From the NCBI GenBank assembly GCA_951813515.1, contig OX638346.1:2659617-2723616 (forward strand): DNA of 64,000 nucleotides. The letters run 5' to 3'. This document shows, piece after piece, positions 49,810 to 59,339 of the stretch. Source of the stretch: an uncultured Pseudomonadales bacterium. GTDB lineage: Bacteria; Pseudomonadota; Gammaproteobacteria; Pseudomonadales; Azotimanducaceae. The notes beneath the pieces are model-generated. The model was not told the DNA's origin. It did no database searches and was given only the letters and a program-made list of their open reading frames with translations. The position numbers and the translations under genes are program-made. Position 1 is the stretch's first letter. Each line of letters starts with the position of its first letter.

Positions 49810-50304
49810 TCAGTCCGTCGTTTGCCGTTCCTCCTGGTCTCCGCCCAGCATCCAGCAGAGGAAGGCCCGTACCTGTTGGCGAAAGGAAGCCAATGTTGCG
49901 GGCAGTCGTTGTTCGAGCGGCCGCATGCGGTCTGCCTCCAGAGCTGATCCGTAGACATGTCGAAAAACATGTCGAAAGCGGAGGTACTCTCCCAAAGTTC
50001 TGGCGAGCGCCGAGTCGACGACTGCGGGGCGGACACCTGGAATCTCGAGCCGCATGTCCTCGATGAGTTGCTGGTGCCACTGCTCGGCTTGCGGAACACC
50101 TCCGTTGAGCTCGTGGGCGATGCGGACCAGTATGCGTTCCACGCCCGCGTAGAGATCGTGCAGGATCGAGCCGCGCGCGCGTAGCGAATAGCTGTCGTCC
50201 TGCTCCGGCCTGTTTTCGAATTCCCGCTCAAGGGCGTTGAGGTTTGCGAGTTCGGCGTCGATCTCGGCGGCCAGTCGACGGGCCAACACCTCCTCGGGCC
50301 TCAT
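49810..50304 (-). CDS. hepT: HepT-like HEPN toxin
   Basis: A 164-residue all-helical HEPN protein. The RX4HXY motif, the RNase active site and AMPylation target of HepT toxins, is seen as R111..H116-V-Y118 (RHVFRHVYG). The start overlaps the stop of the nucleotidyltransferase gene by 4 nt, the usual order for these modules. It is somewhat longer than many HepT proteins (about 110-145 residues). It converges on the selenoprotein gene with 14 bp between stops. Confidence 0.82.
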   Translation of the reverse strand: MRPEEVLARRLAAEIDAELANLNALEREFENRPEQDDSYSLRARGSILHDLYAGVERILVRIAHELNGGVPQAEQWHQQLIEDMRLEIPGVRPAVVDSALARTLGEYLRFRHVFRHVYGSALEADRMRPLEQRLPATLASFRQQVRAFLCWMLGGDQEERQTTD

Positions 50305-50636
50305 AGTTCAACACCCTCTTCGTCCACGACGTCGGCCAGGGCGGGGGTCGCCGATTCCAGCGGCGTCACATCCAGGTCAAATCTGGTCATGGCCGCGGCG
50401 CGCGCGGACACTGAATAAAACACTTCGGGTGCAATTCCCTCCACGACAAGATCGATGTCTGAACGTCGCGTGAATGGTCGAGAAGCATCGAAGGTCGAGC
50501 CGATTCCGACCACGCGCCGGGCCCCGTTGGATCGTAGGAATCGTGCAATACGTCTGGCGCTTGACAACGCGCACGCCCGGTCGCCGGACTCGAAGTGCGT
50601 GACGCGGAGGTGATCCAGAAGGGCTTGTCGCTTCAT
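50301..50636 (-). CDS. mntA: MntA-like minimal nucleotidyltransferase antitoxin
   Basis: A 111-residue minimal nucleotidyltransferase with the motif GIGSTFDASRPFTRRSDIDL (residues 44-63): G46-S47 bind the nucleotide and D60/D62 the metal. Characterised MntA proteins inactivate HepT by adding AMP to the tyrosine of RX4HXY. It lies directly upstream of hepT with a 4-nt overlap. The first base pattern of the loop is GST rather than the common GSR/GSA. Confidence 0.85.
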   Translation of the reverse strand: MKRQALLDHLRVTHFESGDRACALSSARRIARFLRSNGARRVVGIGSTFDASRPFTRRSDIDLVVEGIAPEVFYSVSARAAAMTRFDLDVTPLESATPALADVVDEEGVEL

Positions 50637-50708
50637 GAGGTCAATCTACCGGTTGCCGGCTGACTTGGGAAGCAGCGGTGACTGCATGGGCACGCAGAAG
50701 CGGCCCGG

Positions 50709-52343
50709 CTACTGGGCTTGTGACACCTGCTCCCTGGCCCAGCGATAGTCGGCCTTGCCGGCGGGGCTGCGCAGGATCTCGTCGACGAATACGAACGCTT
50801 TCGGCAGCTTGTAGCGGGCGATGTGGCGGCCGCATTCCTCGAGCAGCGCCTCCTCGGTGACACGGGTGCCGTCCTTGAGCCTGACGATGGCGACGACTTC
50901 GTTGCCCCAGCGTTCGGATGGACGTCCGGCGACCACCGCGTCGAACACCGCATCGTGGTGTTTCAGCGCGTGTTCGACCTCCTCCGCGAAGATCTTCTCG
51001 CCGCCGGAGTTGATGGTGGCCGACTCGCGGCCATGCAGTTCCAGCGTGCTGTCTTCGAGCAGGCGCACCTTGTCGCCCGGCACCGAGTAGCGCACGCCGT
51101 CGACGACCGGAAACGTCTCGGCGGTCTTCGCTTCGTCGTCCAGGTAGCCGAGCGGGATGTTGCCGGCGCGCGCCCACCAGCCGAGACCGTCGTGGCCAGG
51201 TTCGAGCTTGCGGGTGAGATTCTCGGACAACACGGCGTTGTGCGGCGAGAGCCTGAACCTCCCGGTTTCCGCGCCGGTCGCCGCGGTGCTGACCTGCGAT
51301 CCCTGGCCGCCGGTCTCGGACGAGCCGGCGGTATCGATGATGCGTATCTGCGGCAGGCGCCCGAGGAGTTCCGCCTTGAGCTTGGCGGTCATGATGGCGC
51401 CGCCGGTCATGATGTAGCGCAGTGACTTGAGGTCGCGTTCCCGGCGCGCCAGTTCATCCGCCAGCGGCCGGCCGAAGGCGTCGCCCACGAGCAGCAGGTT
51501 GCTCACGCGCTCGGCTTCGATCAGGTCGAGGATGTCGGCGGCGTCGAAGCGGCGAACCTCGTTCTGGATGACCACCGTGCCCCCCGTGTTGAACGCCTGC
51601 AGCGCCACCCAGTGTCCGGCGCCGTGCATGAACGGCGGCGCTGGAAGATGCCGTCGATCGCTCGCTTGCGCCCGGGAAACGTACTGGTCGATGGTCTGTA
51701 GTACTTCGCCGTTGGTGCGCCGCGCGCCCAGGGTCGCGATCAATATGTCGCATTGCCGCCACAGCACGCCCTTTGGCATGCCCGTGGTGCCCCCCGTGTA
51801 GAGCAGGTAGAGATCGTCCGGCGACCACTCGCAGCGCGGCTTTTCCTCGCTCGACCCGGCCAGGGCGGCTTCATATTCGACGGCGCCTTCGAGCAGCGGC
51901 GCCGGCTCGTCGTTGACCTGGATCAGGAGTTCCAGCGACGGCACCTGGTCGCGCACGTGCTGCACGTGATCCGCCAGGGAACTGTGGTACAGGAGCGCCC
52001 GCGTCTTCGCGTTGTTCAACAGGTAAACGAGTTCCTCGTCGACGTAGCGGTAGTTGACGTTGAACGGCGCCACCCGCGCCTTGTATGCACCGAGCATCCC
52101 CTCAAGGAACTCATTGCCGTTGTAGAGGTAGATTCCGAGGTGGTCCTGGCCGCTGCGCCAGTCGTCGAGCGCGTCGCGTTCCGTGTGGCAGCCGAGGCCG
52201 CGTTCGATGAGAAGGTTCGCGAAACGACGCGTGCGGCGCGTGAAGTCGGCGTAGGTGAAGCGGCGGTCGCGGAAGACGATGGCCTCCCGGTCCGGGATTG
52301 CTTCCGAGATGGCTTCGTGGACGGTGGCCAGGTTGTAGTACAA
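50709..52343 (-). CDS. Acyl-CoA synthetase (AMP-dependent synthetase/ligase)
   Basis: Activates a carboxylic acid to acyl-CoA through an acyl-adenylate. The 544 residues hold the P-loop-like A3 motif LLYTGGTTGMPKGVLW, the A5 region TAGSSETGGQGSQV, A7/A8 GDKVRLLEDSTLELHGRES, and A10 RSPAGKADYRWAR with the catalytic lysine. It is most like the long-chain or steroid-acid FadD-type ligases of the FadD17/19 group. The start is TTG 52343 with GGAGG 7 nt upstream; extending further would add a non-conserved leader. It is divergent from macA. Confidence 0.9.
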   Translation of the reverse strand: MYYNLATVHEAISEAIPDREAIVFRDRRFTYADFTRRTRRFANLLIERGLGCHTERDALDDWRSGQDHLGIYLYNGNEFLEGMLGAYKARVAPFNVNYRYVDEELVYLLNNAKTRALLYHSSLADHVQHVRDQVPSLELLIQVNDEPAPLLEGAVEYEAALAGSSEEKPRCEWSPDDLYLLYTGGTTGMPKGVLWRQCDILIATLGARRTNGEVLQTIDQYVSRAQASDRRHLPAPPFMHGAGHWVALQAFNTGGTVVIQNEVRRFDAADILDLIEAERVSNLLLVGDAFGRPLADELARRERDLKSLRYIMTGGAIMTAKLKAELLGRLPQIRIIDTAGSSETGGQGSQVSTAATGAETGRFRLSPHNAVLSENLTRKLEPGHDGLGWWARAGNIPLGYLDDEAKTAETFPVVDGVRYSVPGDKVRLLEDSTLELHGRESATINSGGEKIFAEEVEHALKHHDAVFDAVVAGRPSERWGNEVVAIVRLKDGTRVTEEALLEECGRHIARYKLPKAFVFVDEILRSPAGKADYRWAREQVSQAQ

Positions 52344-52555
52344 GGATCTCCCTCCGCAGTGGTTCGCACGGCGAACCCACCGCTCGTATTGCTGCAAATT
52401 GGGTGAAACCAAACTCGCGGTTGAAGGTCCAATTACTCTAGCATGGCGCGATCCAGGTCCCCGAACCTGCGCGTTTGCGCTTCGTACAATCGGATTCCTT
52501 TAACCTGAATTGGACTTTTCGTTGAATCCCTTCCCGCCTGCCTACAGGCCCCGCA

Positions 52556-53803
52556 GTGGCCACTAAGGCAAAAGAAATTCCCGGGCTGACGGGAATGGAT
52601 GCGGTCTCTCCGGCCGCGCTGCGAGCCCGTCCCCCTGCTTCGCGCCTCGGGTTCTTCGGACGCCATCCATGGTGGACAGCGATCATCGCCGTGATCGCGT
52701 TGTCCGCCGGCGGATGGTGGCTGGCGTCCCGCGGCTCTGCGGGTGACGCGTTGCCGCAGTTACTGGTCACGGTGGTTCGCGGCGACATCGAGAACGCCGT
52801 CACTGCGGGGGGCACGATAAAGCCGAGCGCATTTGTCGATGTGGGTGCCCAGGCGAGCGGCCAGTTGCAGAAGATCCATGTGGTCGTCGGTCAGGCCGTT
52901 GCCGAGGGCGACCTGCTGGCCGAGATCGACGCGACCGTGCAGATCAACAAGGTGGAGCAGGGCAGGGCCCAGTTGCGTGCCACCGAAGCCCAGAGGGAGG
53001 CGACCGAATCGGGACTGACCCTGGCCAGGGCCAACGCTGCGCGCCAGGAACGGCTGTTGGCGGCCGAAGCCACGAGCCAGGCCGAGTACGACAGCGCCAT
53101 GAACGCATTGGTTTCCGCGCGCACGCAACTGGTGGTGCTGGAATCACAGATCGAACAGAGCAGGGCGAGCCTCGCAAGCGACGAAGCGGAACTCGGCTAT
53201 ACGAGGATTTACGCACCGGTCTCGGGCACGGTGGTCTCCATCGAGCGGTCAGAAGGCGAAACGCTGAATGTCAGGCAGCAGACCCCGACAGTTCTGCGAA
53301 TCGCCGATCTGTCGACGATGTCCGTGCACGCTGGCGTATCCGAGGCGGATGTGGGGCGACTGGAAGTCGGCACACCCGTCTACTTCAAGACCCTTGGCAG
53401 CGGCGAGCGGCGCTGGGAAGGGTCGGTGGAGCAGATCGTCCCCACGCCGCAGATCGAAAACAACGTCGTGCTTTATCCCGTCATATTCAGCGTGTCGAAC
53501 GATGACGGCGTCCTGTTGCCGGACATGACCGCCCAGGTCTTCTTCGTGGTGTCCGCCGTGCGCGACGTGCTCAAGGTGCCGGTAGGCGCGCTGCGCGATG
53601 TCCGCGACGGCACCGCCACCGTGCAGGTCATGGGCGAGGAAGGTTCGCCGGAAAGTCGGACCGTGCGGCTGGGTCTCGTGAGTCGCATTTCCGCGGAGGT
53701 TGTCTCCGGCCTCGAACCCGGAGAGAAAGTCGTGGCTGGTATCGCCGAGGCGGAAGGCGGAAACGCGCGCTTTCGTCGCGCACCTTCCAAGCTGGGGACT
53801 TGA
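52556..53803 (+). CDS. macA: Periplasmic adaptor subunit, MacA-like (HlyD/RND adaptor)
   Basis: Links an ABC exporter in the inner membrane to an outer-membrane channel. The 415 residues begin with one transmembrane segment (WWTAIIAVIALSAGGWWLA, about 39-57). A lipoyl half ASGQLQKIHVVVGQAVAEGD, a coiled-coil hairpin (about 120-210), the second lipoyl half RIYAPVSGTVVSIERSEGE and beta-barrel/membrane-proximal parts (LKVPVGALRDV) follow. It starts at GTG 52556. macB follows at once. Confidence 0.88.
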   Translation: MATKAKEIPGLTGMDAVSPAALRARPPASRLGFFGRHPWWTAIIAVIALSAGGWWLASRGSAGDALPQLLVTVVRGDIENAVTAGGTIKPSAFVDVGAQASGQLQKIHVVVGQAVAEGDLLAEIDATVQINKVEQGRAQLRATEAQREATESGLTLARANAARQERLLAAEATSQAEYDSAMNALVSARTQLVVLESQIEQSRASLASDEAELGYTRIYAPVSGTVVSIERSEGETLNVRQQTPTVLRIADLSTMSVHAGVSEADVGRLEVGTPVYFKTLGSGERRWEGSVEQIVPTPQIENNVVLYPVIFSVSNDDGVLLPDMTAQVFFVVSAVRDVLKVPVGALRDVRDGTATVQVMGEEGSPESRTVRLGLVSRISAEVVSGLEPGEKVVAGIAEAEGGNARFRRAPSKLGT

Positions 53804-53811
53804 GCGCCGCA

Positions 53812-55785
53812 ATGCGTGAACCGCCTGCGCATGCCGAGCAGTCGGATTCGCTGATCGAACTGGAGGACGTGCGCCGCATCTACGTGACCGAAGGTGGCGT
53901 GGCCGTTCCCGCGCTGCGGGGTGTCTCCCTGTCCGTTCGTGCGGGCGAGTTCGTGTCCATCGTCGGTCAGTCGGGCTCGGGCAAGTCCACGTTGATGCAC
54001 CTGATCGGCTGCCTCGACCAGCCGACCAGTGGCACCTACCGCATCGGCGGGCGTGACGTCAGGAGCTTCGACCCGAACGGACTCGCGTGGCTGCGCCGGG
54101 AAGTCTTCGGCTTCGTCTTCCAGGGCTACAACCTGCTGCCCACGGCGACGGCCGAAGAGAACGTCGAGATTCCGGCGATCTACGCGGGTCTTCCCCAGGC
54201 CCGCCGACGGTCTCGGGCGCTGCAACTGTTGCACTCTCTCGGTCTCGACGATCGTGCCGATCACTTGCCGAGCCAACTCTCCGGGGGCGAGCAGCAGCGC
54301 GTATCGGTCGCGCGGGCGTTGATGAACGGCGGGCGCGTGATCCTCGCGGACGAGCCCACCGGCGCACTCGACTCCGGCAGCGGCAGCGAACTGATGGCGC
54401 TGTTTGAAGAACTCTCTCGGCAGGGCCATACGGTGATCGTGATAACGCACGACGCCGTCGTCGCCGAGCATGCGGACCGGCGGATCGAGTTGCTGGACGG
54501 CATGATCGTCAGCGACACGCCCACGCGCAGCATCGCGCGTGCGGCGCAACAGGCACAGCCCAGCCTGGATACGCCTGATGATGGCGCGCAGACTGCGTCT
54601 TCCCTTGCCGACACCTGGGAGGCGGTCCGTATGGCCATGCGATCGCTCAGGACCAATCCATTGCGCACGTTCCTGACGCTGCTCGGCGTCGTCATCGGGG
54701 TCGCGTCGGTCATCACGATGCTGGCAGTGGGCGAAGGCGCGAAGGAGCGGGTGGTGGACGAAATCACCTCGGCGGGCGCGAATCGACTATCCGTTTGGCG
54801 GGATGGGGGCAGGCAGGCGGCGCGTTTCACCTTCGAGGATCTCGATGCCGTGATGGCAGAGGTGCCGAACGTGGAGTCGGTGATGCCGGAACTCAGGGGA
54901 AACGAAACGCTGCGATACGGCAATGTCGACCGTGAAGATGTCGTCGTCATGGGCGCGTATCACGACTATCCCGACGCCGACAACTGGCCCGTCGCGAGCG
55001 GTGTGTTCTTTTCCGAACAGGACGACCGAACCCTGACGCCGGTCGTCGTCCTGGGCGCGTCGGTGGTCGACGCCCTGTTCCCGGACGGCGATCCCCTGGG
55101 CAAATACGTCCTGATCAAAAACACGCCACTGCTGGTGATAGGCACCATGACCCGGAAAGGCGGCTGGATACAGGGGGACCGCGATAATGTCGCCTTCGTT
55201 CCCGCCCGCACGAGTGCGATTCGGCTCATGGGCCAAAAGACGTTATGGGGGTTTCAGGTTCGGGTCGAGGACACGAATCTGATCGATCAGACCGAGGCTG
55301 CGGTGAGGTCGCTGCTCGAGGCGCGCCATGGAGAAGGAACCTTCAATATCTTCAATGCCATCGAAATGCAGGAGCAGATGAGCGAAGCCGTGGCCATGGC
55401 GACGATGATTCTTGGCGCCATCGGCTCTATTGCCCTGCTCGTGGGTGGCATCGGCATCATGAACATCATGTTGATATCGGTCACCGAGAGAACCCGCGAG
55501 ATCGGTATACGGCTCGCAACGGGCGCGCGGCGGAGCGACATCCTCGTGCAGTTTCTCGTCGAGGCCATGGTCGTATCCGCCGTGGGCGGTCTCATCGGCA
55601 TCGTCATCGGCGTCGGCATAGGCGGGCTCCTGAAGACGATCGTTCCGGATCTGTGGATGTCGTTTACCGGCATGCCGATGATCGTGGCATTCAGTTGCGC
55701 GGCCGGGACCGGGCTGGTCTTCGGTTTTGCGCCCGCCCGCAACGCCGCCCGCCTGAACCCGGTCGACGCCCTGGCGCATGACTAG
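53812..55785 (+). CDS. macB: MacB-type ABC transporter, fused ATPase/permease
   Basis: Mechanotransmission ABC exporter for small molecules, peptides or lipids with MacA. The ATPase (residues ~15-240) has Walker A GQSGSGKST, Q-loop region FVFQGYNLLPTATAEEN, signature LSGGEQQRVSVARAL and Walker B VILADEPTGALD. The permease part has a first helix (LRTFLTLLGVVIGVASVITM), a large periplasmic domain and three C-terminal helices. ATG 53812 is used; an in-frame TTG at 53800 overlaps the macA stop. The outer-membrane gene starts 8 bp inside its 3' end. Confidence 0.9.
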   Translation: MREPPAHAEQSDSLIELEDVRRIYVTEGGVAVPALRGVSLSVRAGEFVSIVGQSGSGKSTLMHLIGCLDQPTSGTYRIGGRDVRSFDPNGLAWLRREVFGFVFQGYNLLPTATAEENVEIPAIYAGLPQARRRSRALQLLHSLGLDDRADHLPSQLSGGEQQRVSVARALMNGGRVILADEPTGALDSGSGSELMALFEELSRQGHTVIVITHDAVVAEHADRRIELLDGMIVSDTPTRSIARAAQQAQPSLDTPDDGAQTASSLADTWEAVRMAMRSLRTNPLRTFLTLLGVVIGVASVITMLAVGEGAKERVVDEITSAGANRLSVWRDGGRQAARFTFEDLDAVMAEVPNVESVMPELRGNETLRYGNVDREDVVVMGAYHDYPDADNWPVASGVFFSEQDDRTLTPVVVLGASVVDALFPDGDPLGKYVLIKNTPLLVIGTMTRKGGWIQGDRDNVAFVPARTSAIRLMGQKTLWGFQVRVEDTNLIDQTEAAVRSLLEARHGEGTFNIFNAIEMQEQMSEAVAMATMILGAIGSIALLVGGIGIMNIMLISVTERTREIGIRLATGARRSDILVQFLVEAMVVSAVGGLIGIVIGVGIGGLLKTIVPDLWMSFTGMPMIVAFSCAAGTGLVFGFAPARNAARLNPVDALAHD

Positions 55786-56798
55786 ATTAACTCTCCCGCT
55801 GGCCGCGGCGTTGCTCGCGGGGTGCGCCGCCGTTGAAATGCCGGGGCTGGCACAGTCGGACATTCCCGTCGCCTGGGACAGCGCGCCCGACGACGGCGCG
55901 CCGCCCGAGGATGGGTGGTGGACGCAGTTCGCCGACGACGAATTGTCTGCCATCATCGCGGAAGTCAAGACCGCGAACCTCGATCTCGGCACGGTCGCGC
56001 GCAACCTGGAAGCGGCGCAGCTGACCTTGCGTGAGGCGGGACTCGACCTGATGCCCATGCCCGCCGTGTCGGCGCAGGCAAGTGCCGGGACAGACAGCAG
56101 ATCGGATTCCACGAGCACGTCGGCGTCGGTTGGCGCCACGCTGGGCTATGCCGGCATCCTGAGTAAACCCGCTCGCTACGACGCGGCCCTTGCGCGCTAC
56201 GACGCCGACGCCGCCCTTGCCGCCGACGCCGCGCTGAACATCCTCGGCACTGCGGCGTCGGCGTATTTCCGCGTGTTGATCAACCGCGATCTCATCGCCG
56301 CCGCCGAACAGAACCTTGCAAACGCGGAACAGGTCGAGCGCATCGTGCAGGCGCGGGTGGACGCTGGAACCATCACTCCCATCGATGCTCTGCAGCAGTC
56401 CATCGCAGTAGAGAGACAGCGCAACGCGGTAAGGAATCTCGTCCAGGAGGAGTTCGCGGCACGGGCCGCCCTTGCGCTCCTGCTCGGGCGTTCGGTGCGC
56501 GATTTCGATGTTTCAGCGCAGACCCTCGAGGGCATCCGGGTTCCTCGCGTGAAGCCGGGAATGCCGGCCGGGTTGCTCACGAGGCGGCCGGACCTCGTGC
56601 AGGCGGAAGCCAGTCTGCGCGCGGCCCATGCCAACGTCCGGCTCGCGCGCGCGGCGTTCCTGCCGGACATCGCATTGACCGCCTCCGGCAACGTCGCAAG
56701 CGATTCGCTCGGCGACCTGCTCGAAGCGCCGGACGCCTTTCTCGCGACCGCCGCAAGCCTGGCGCAGACCCTGGTGGACGACGGCCGGCGCGCCGGGT
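55778..56798 (+). pseudogene. Truncated outer-membrane efflux lipoprotein (TolC/NodT type)
   Basis: About 340 residues of an outer-membrane factor: lipobox LLAGC near residue 15, the first helical repeat (ANLDLGTVARNLEAAQLTLR), NAEQVERIVQARVDAGTITP, VPRVKPGMPAGLLTRRPDL and AEASLRAAHANVRLARAAFLPD. It ends abruptly after AQTLVDDGRRAG, where intact proteins continue with a second coiled-coil of ~120 residues. From about 56798 the DNA is ppc coding sequence in another frame. The reading frame stays open to 57496, so a 572-residue chimera could be made, but its last ~230 residues are meaningless. It would be the channel of the macAB exporter. Confidence 0.75.
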
Positions 56799-56810
56799 TT
56801 CTGGGACACC

Positions 56811-59339
56811 GTGCGGCTGCTTGGCCGGCTCCTCGGCCAAGTCATCGAGCGCGACCGCGGCCACGACTTCCTCGACCGTATCGAAACCATACGCGCGCTG
56901 GCGAAGTCGGCCCGAAACGAGGGTACGTGGACGGAACTGCACCGCTACCTCGCGGAGATACCGAGCTACGAGGTCACGGATGTCGCAGCCGCCTTCAGCC
57001 AGTTTCTCAATCTCGCGAACATCGCGGAGCAGGACTACCAGGTCCAGAGCCTCGAAGAGGATGCGGATTCGGCCTGGGCGCAGTTGTTCGACCGGCTGTC
57101 CCCCGAGCGCGTCGTCGAATCCATCGCCTCCATGCGGGTCGAACTGGTGCTCACTCCGCACCCGACGGAAGTGCTCCGCCGGACCCTGATGCTCAAGTAC
57201 GACGCGATCGGCGCCGAGTTGAAACGGCCAGCGCCGAGTGCCGCGCGACTGGAGCGGCTGATCGCCGAAGCGTGGCACACGGAGGACATCCGCCACCGCC
57301 AGCCGGAGCCGCAGGACGACGCCAGGTGGGGCTTTGCGGTGGTCGAGAACTCGTTGTGGGAAGCATTGCCGGCCTGCCTGCGAGACATCGACGAGGCCCT
57401 CGTTCGTCGCAACCTGCCGCCGTTGCCTCCGAACGCCGCCCCGGTCGCGGTCGCATCGTCGATGGGAGGCGATCGCGACGGCAATCCGGAAGTTGATGCC
57501 GCCGTGACGAGGGAAGTGCTCATGCTGGCGCGCTGGATGGCCGCGGACCTGTACCTGAGAGACGTCGAAACGTTGCAGACCGACCTGTCTATGGCGGAGT
57601 GCAACGGCCCGCTGCGCAAGCGCGTGGGCGACGATCCCGAACCCTACCGGGCCCTGTTGCGCACCGTTCGCGAGCGCCTGCTGGCCACGCGCGCCTGGGC
57701 GGAAACGCTGGACCCCGCGCCGCCACCCGAGGTCTACCACGCAACAGCGGACCTGTACGAACCCTTGGCGCTGTGCGATGCGTCGCTGCGCGATGTCGGC
57801 ATGGAGATCATCGCCGACGGTCCGCTCAAGGACACCCTGCGCCGCGTCATGGCGTTCGGCGTCACCCTGGTGAACCTGGATGTGCGCCAGGGCGCGGACC
57901 GCCATACCGCCGTGCTGGACGAAGTGACGCGCTACCTGGGAGCGGGTGAATGTTCCGGCGGTTACGCCGACTGGAGCGAAGGCGAGCGGTGCGCGTTTCT
58001 CCTCGATGAACTGCGGGGACGCCGTCCCCTGTTCCCCAAGGTCTGGCCGGTCAGCCCGGAGTCGCGGGAGGTGCTCGACACCTGCGCGGTCATCGCCGAG
58101 CAGAACGGCGACGGCGTGTCCGAATACATCGTTTCCAGGGCCAGATATCCGAGTGACGTCCTGGCCGTGGTCCTCCTTCTGAGAGAGAGCGGATTGCGCG
58201 CGAACCTCCCGGTGGTGCCGCTATTCGAGACGTTGGACGATCTCGACCGCGCCGCCGAGGCCATCGATACGTTGCACTCGATCCCATGGTATGCGGAGTA
58301 CGCCGGCGGCGAACAGCAGGTCATGATCGGCTATTCGGACTCGGCCAAGGACGCGGGCATGATGGCGGCCTCCTGGGCACTGTACCAGGTGAAGGAGCGA
58401 CTGGCGGAAGTGGCGGAATCCCGGGGAATCCGGCTTTCGCTGTTCCACGGCCGCGGTGGCGCGATCGGTCGCGGCCGGGTCGCTGCGCAGCCCGCGATCC
58501 TGGCGCAGCCGCCGAATACCGTGGGCGGGCGCCTGCGGGTTACGGAGCAGGGGGAAACGATCCGTTCCAAGCTCGGCGATCCGGCGCTCGCGCGGGAAAC
58601 GGTGATGCGCTATCTCGTTGGCACTATCGAGGCGAGTCTTGCACCGCCGCCGGTGCCGACGGCGGAATTGCGCGCCACCATGACCCGGTTGGCCGATCGC
58701 GCACGCGCAAGTTACCGGGCTCTTGTCGACCAGTCGGACTTCGTCGACTACTTCTGCCAGATCACCCCCCTGGAAGAACTCGAGACCCTGGCGCTCGGGA
58801 GCGACCCGGAAGACCGCTCGACCGTTGCCAGCATAGACGGCATGAGTTCGATTCCCTGGGTCTTCGCCTGGACCCAGGTGAGGCTGATGCTGCCCATGTG
58901 GCTCGGCACCGATGCGGTCCTCGCTGCGCTGCGCGAGGATCAGGACGAGGATCGGATACAGGCGCTGATGGAGTGGCCGTTCTTCCGCATGCAGATGGAC
59001 GGGCTTGAGTTGCTCCTGGCGAAGACAGATCACGCGCTTGTTGACTTCTACGCCGAACGCCTGGCGCCGAAATCGCACGGTTCCATTCACGATGCCGTTC
59101 GAGCAAGGGCGACCGGCGCGAAGGAAAACCTGCTCGCACTCCGCCGGCGGGAGGAACTGCTCGCGGACAATCGGATGGCTCAGGACTCCATCCGTGTCCG
59201 GAACACCTACCTTGACCCGCTGCACCTGCTGCAGGCGGAGCTGATAGGGCGGCTGCGGGAGAACTACGACGACCAGGTCGCCCAGGCGCTGAAGATCACC
59301 ATGGCCGGGATCGCGAGCGGGTTGCGCCACACGGGTTAG
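56811..59339 (+). CDS. ppc: Phosphoenolpyruvate carboxylase, slightly shortened N-terminus
   Basis: Adds bicarbonate to PEP to make oxaloacetate. The 842 residues (883 in E. coli) carry VELVLTPHPTEV with the catalytic His, SMGGDRDGNPEVDA, MIGYSDSAKDAGMMAASW, SLFHGRGGAIGRGR and a normal C-terminus ending GLRHTG. The GTG start at 56811 begins at LLGRLLGQVI, where E. coli is already at about residue 12; upstream in frame FWDTV still looks like PPC, so the original start was lost when the outer-membrane gene was joined here. Whether it is translated depends on the GTG. The TAG stop lies in the first copy of the 93-bp repeat. Confidence 0.88.
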   Translation: MRLLGRLLGQVIERDRGHDFLDRIETIRALAKSARNEGTWTELHRYLAEIPSYEVTDVAAAFSQFLNLANIAEQDYQVQSLEEDADSAWAQLFDRLSPERVVESIASMRVELVLTPHPTEVLRRTLMLKYDAIGAELKRPAPSAARLERLIAEAWHTEDIRHRQPEPQDDARWGFAVVENSLWEALPACLRDIDEALVRRNLPPLPPNAAPVAVASSMGGDRDGNPEVDAAVTREVLMLARWMAADLYLRDVETLQTDLSMAECNGPLRKRVGDDPEPYRALLRTVRERLLATRAWAETLDPAPPPEVYHATADLYEPLALCDASLRDVGMEIIADGPLKDTLRRVMAFGVTLVNLDVRQGADRHTAVLDEVTRYLGAGECSGGYADWSEGERCAFLLDELRGRRPLFPKVWPVSPESREVLDTCAVIAEQNGDGVSEYIVSRARYPSDVLAVVLLLRESGLRANLPVVPLFETLDDLDRAAEAIDTLHSIPWYAEYAGGEQQVMIGYSDSAKDAGMMAASWALYQVKERLAEVAESRGIRLSLFHGRGGAIGRGRVAAQPAILAQPPNTVGGRLRVTEQGETIRSKLGDPALARETVMRYLVGTIEASLAPPPVPTAELRATMTRLADRARASYRALVDQSDFVDYFCQITPLEELETLALGSDPEDRSTVASIDGMSSIPWVFAWTQVRLMLPMWLGTDAVLAALREDQDEDRIQALMEWPFFRMQMDGLELLLAKTDHALVDFYAERLAPKSHGSIHDAVRARATGAKENLLALRRREELLADNRMAQDSIRVRNTYLDPLHLLQAELIGRLRENYDDQVAQALKITMAGIASGLRHTG

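Noticed and set aside
56799..57496. C-terminal part of a 572-residue outer-membrane efflux protein
   Set aside because: This segment is the out-of-frame reading of ppc; its arginine/proline-rich sequence has no efflux-protein features.
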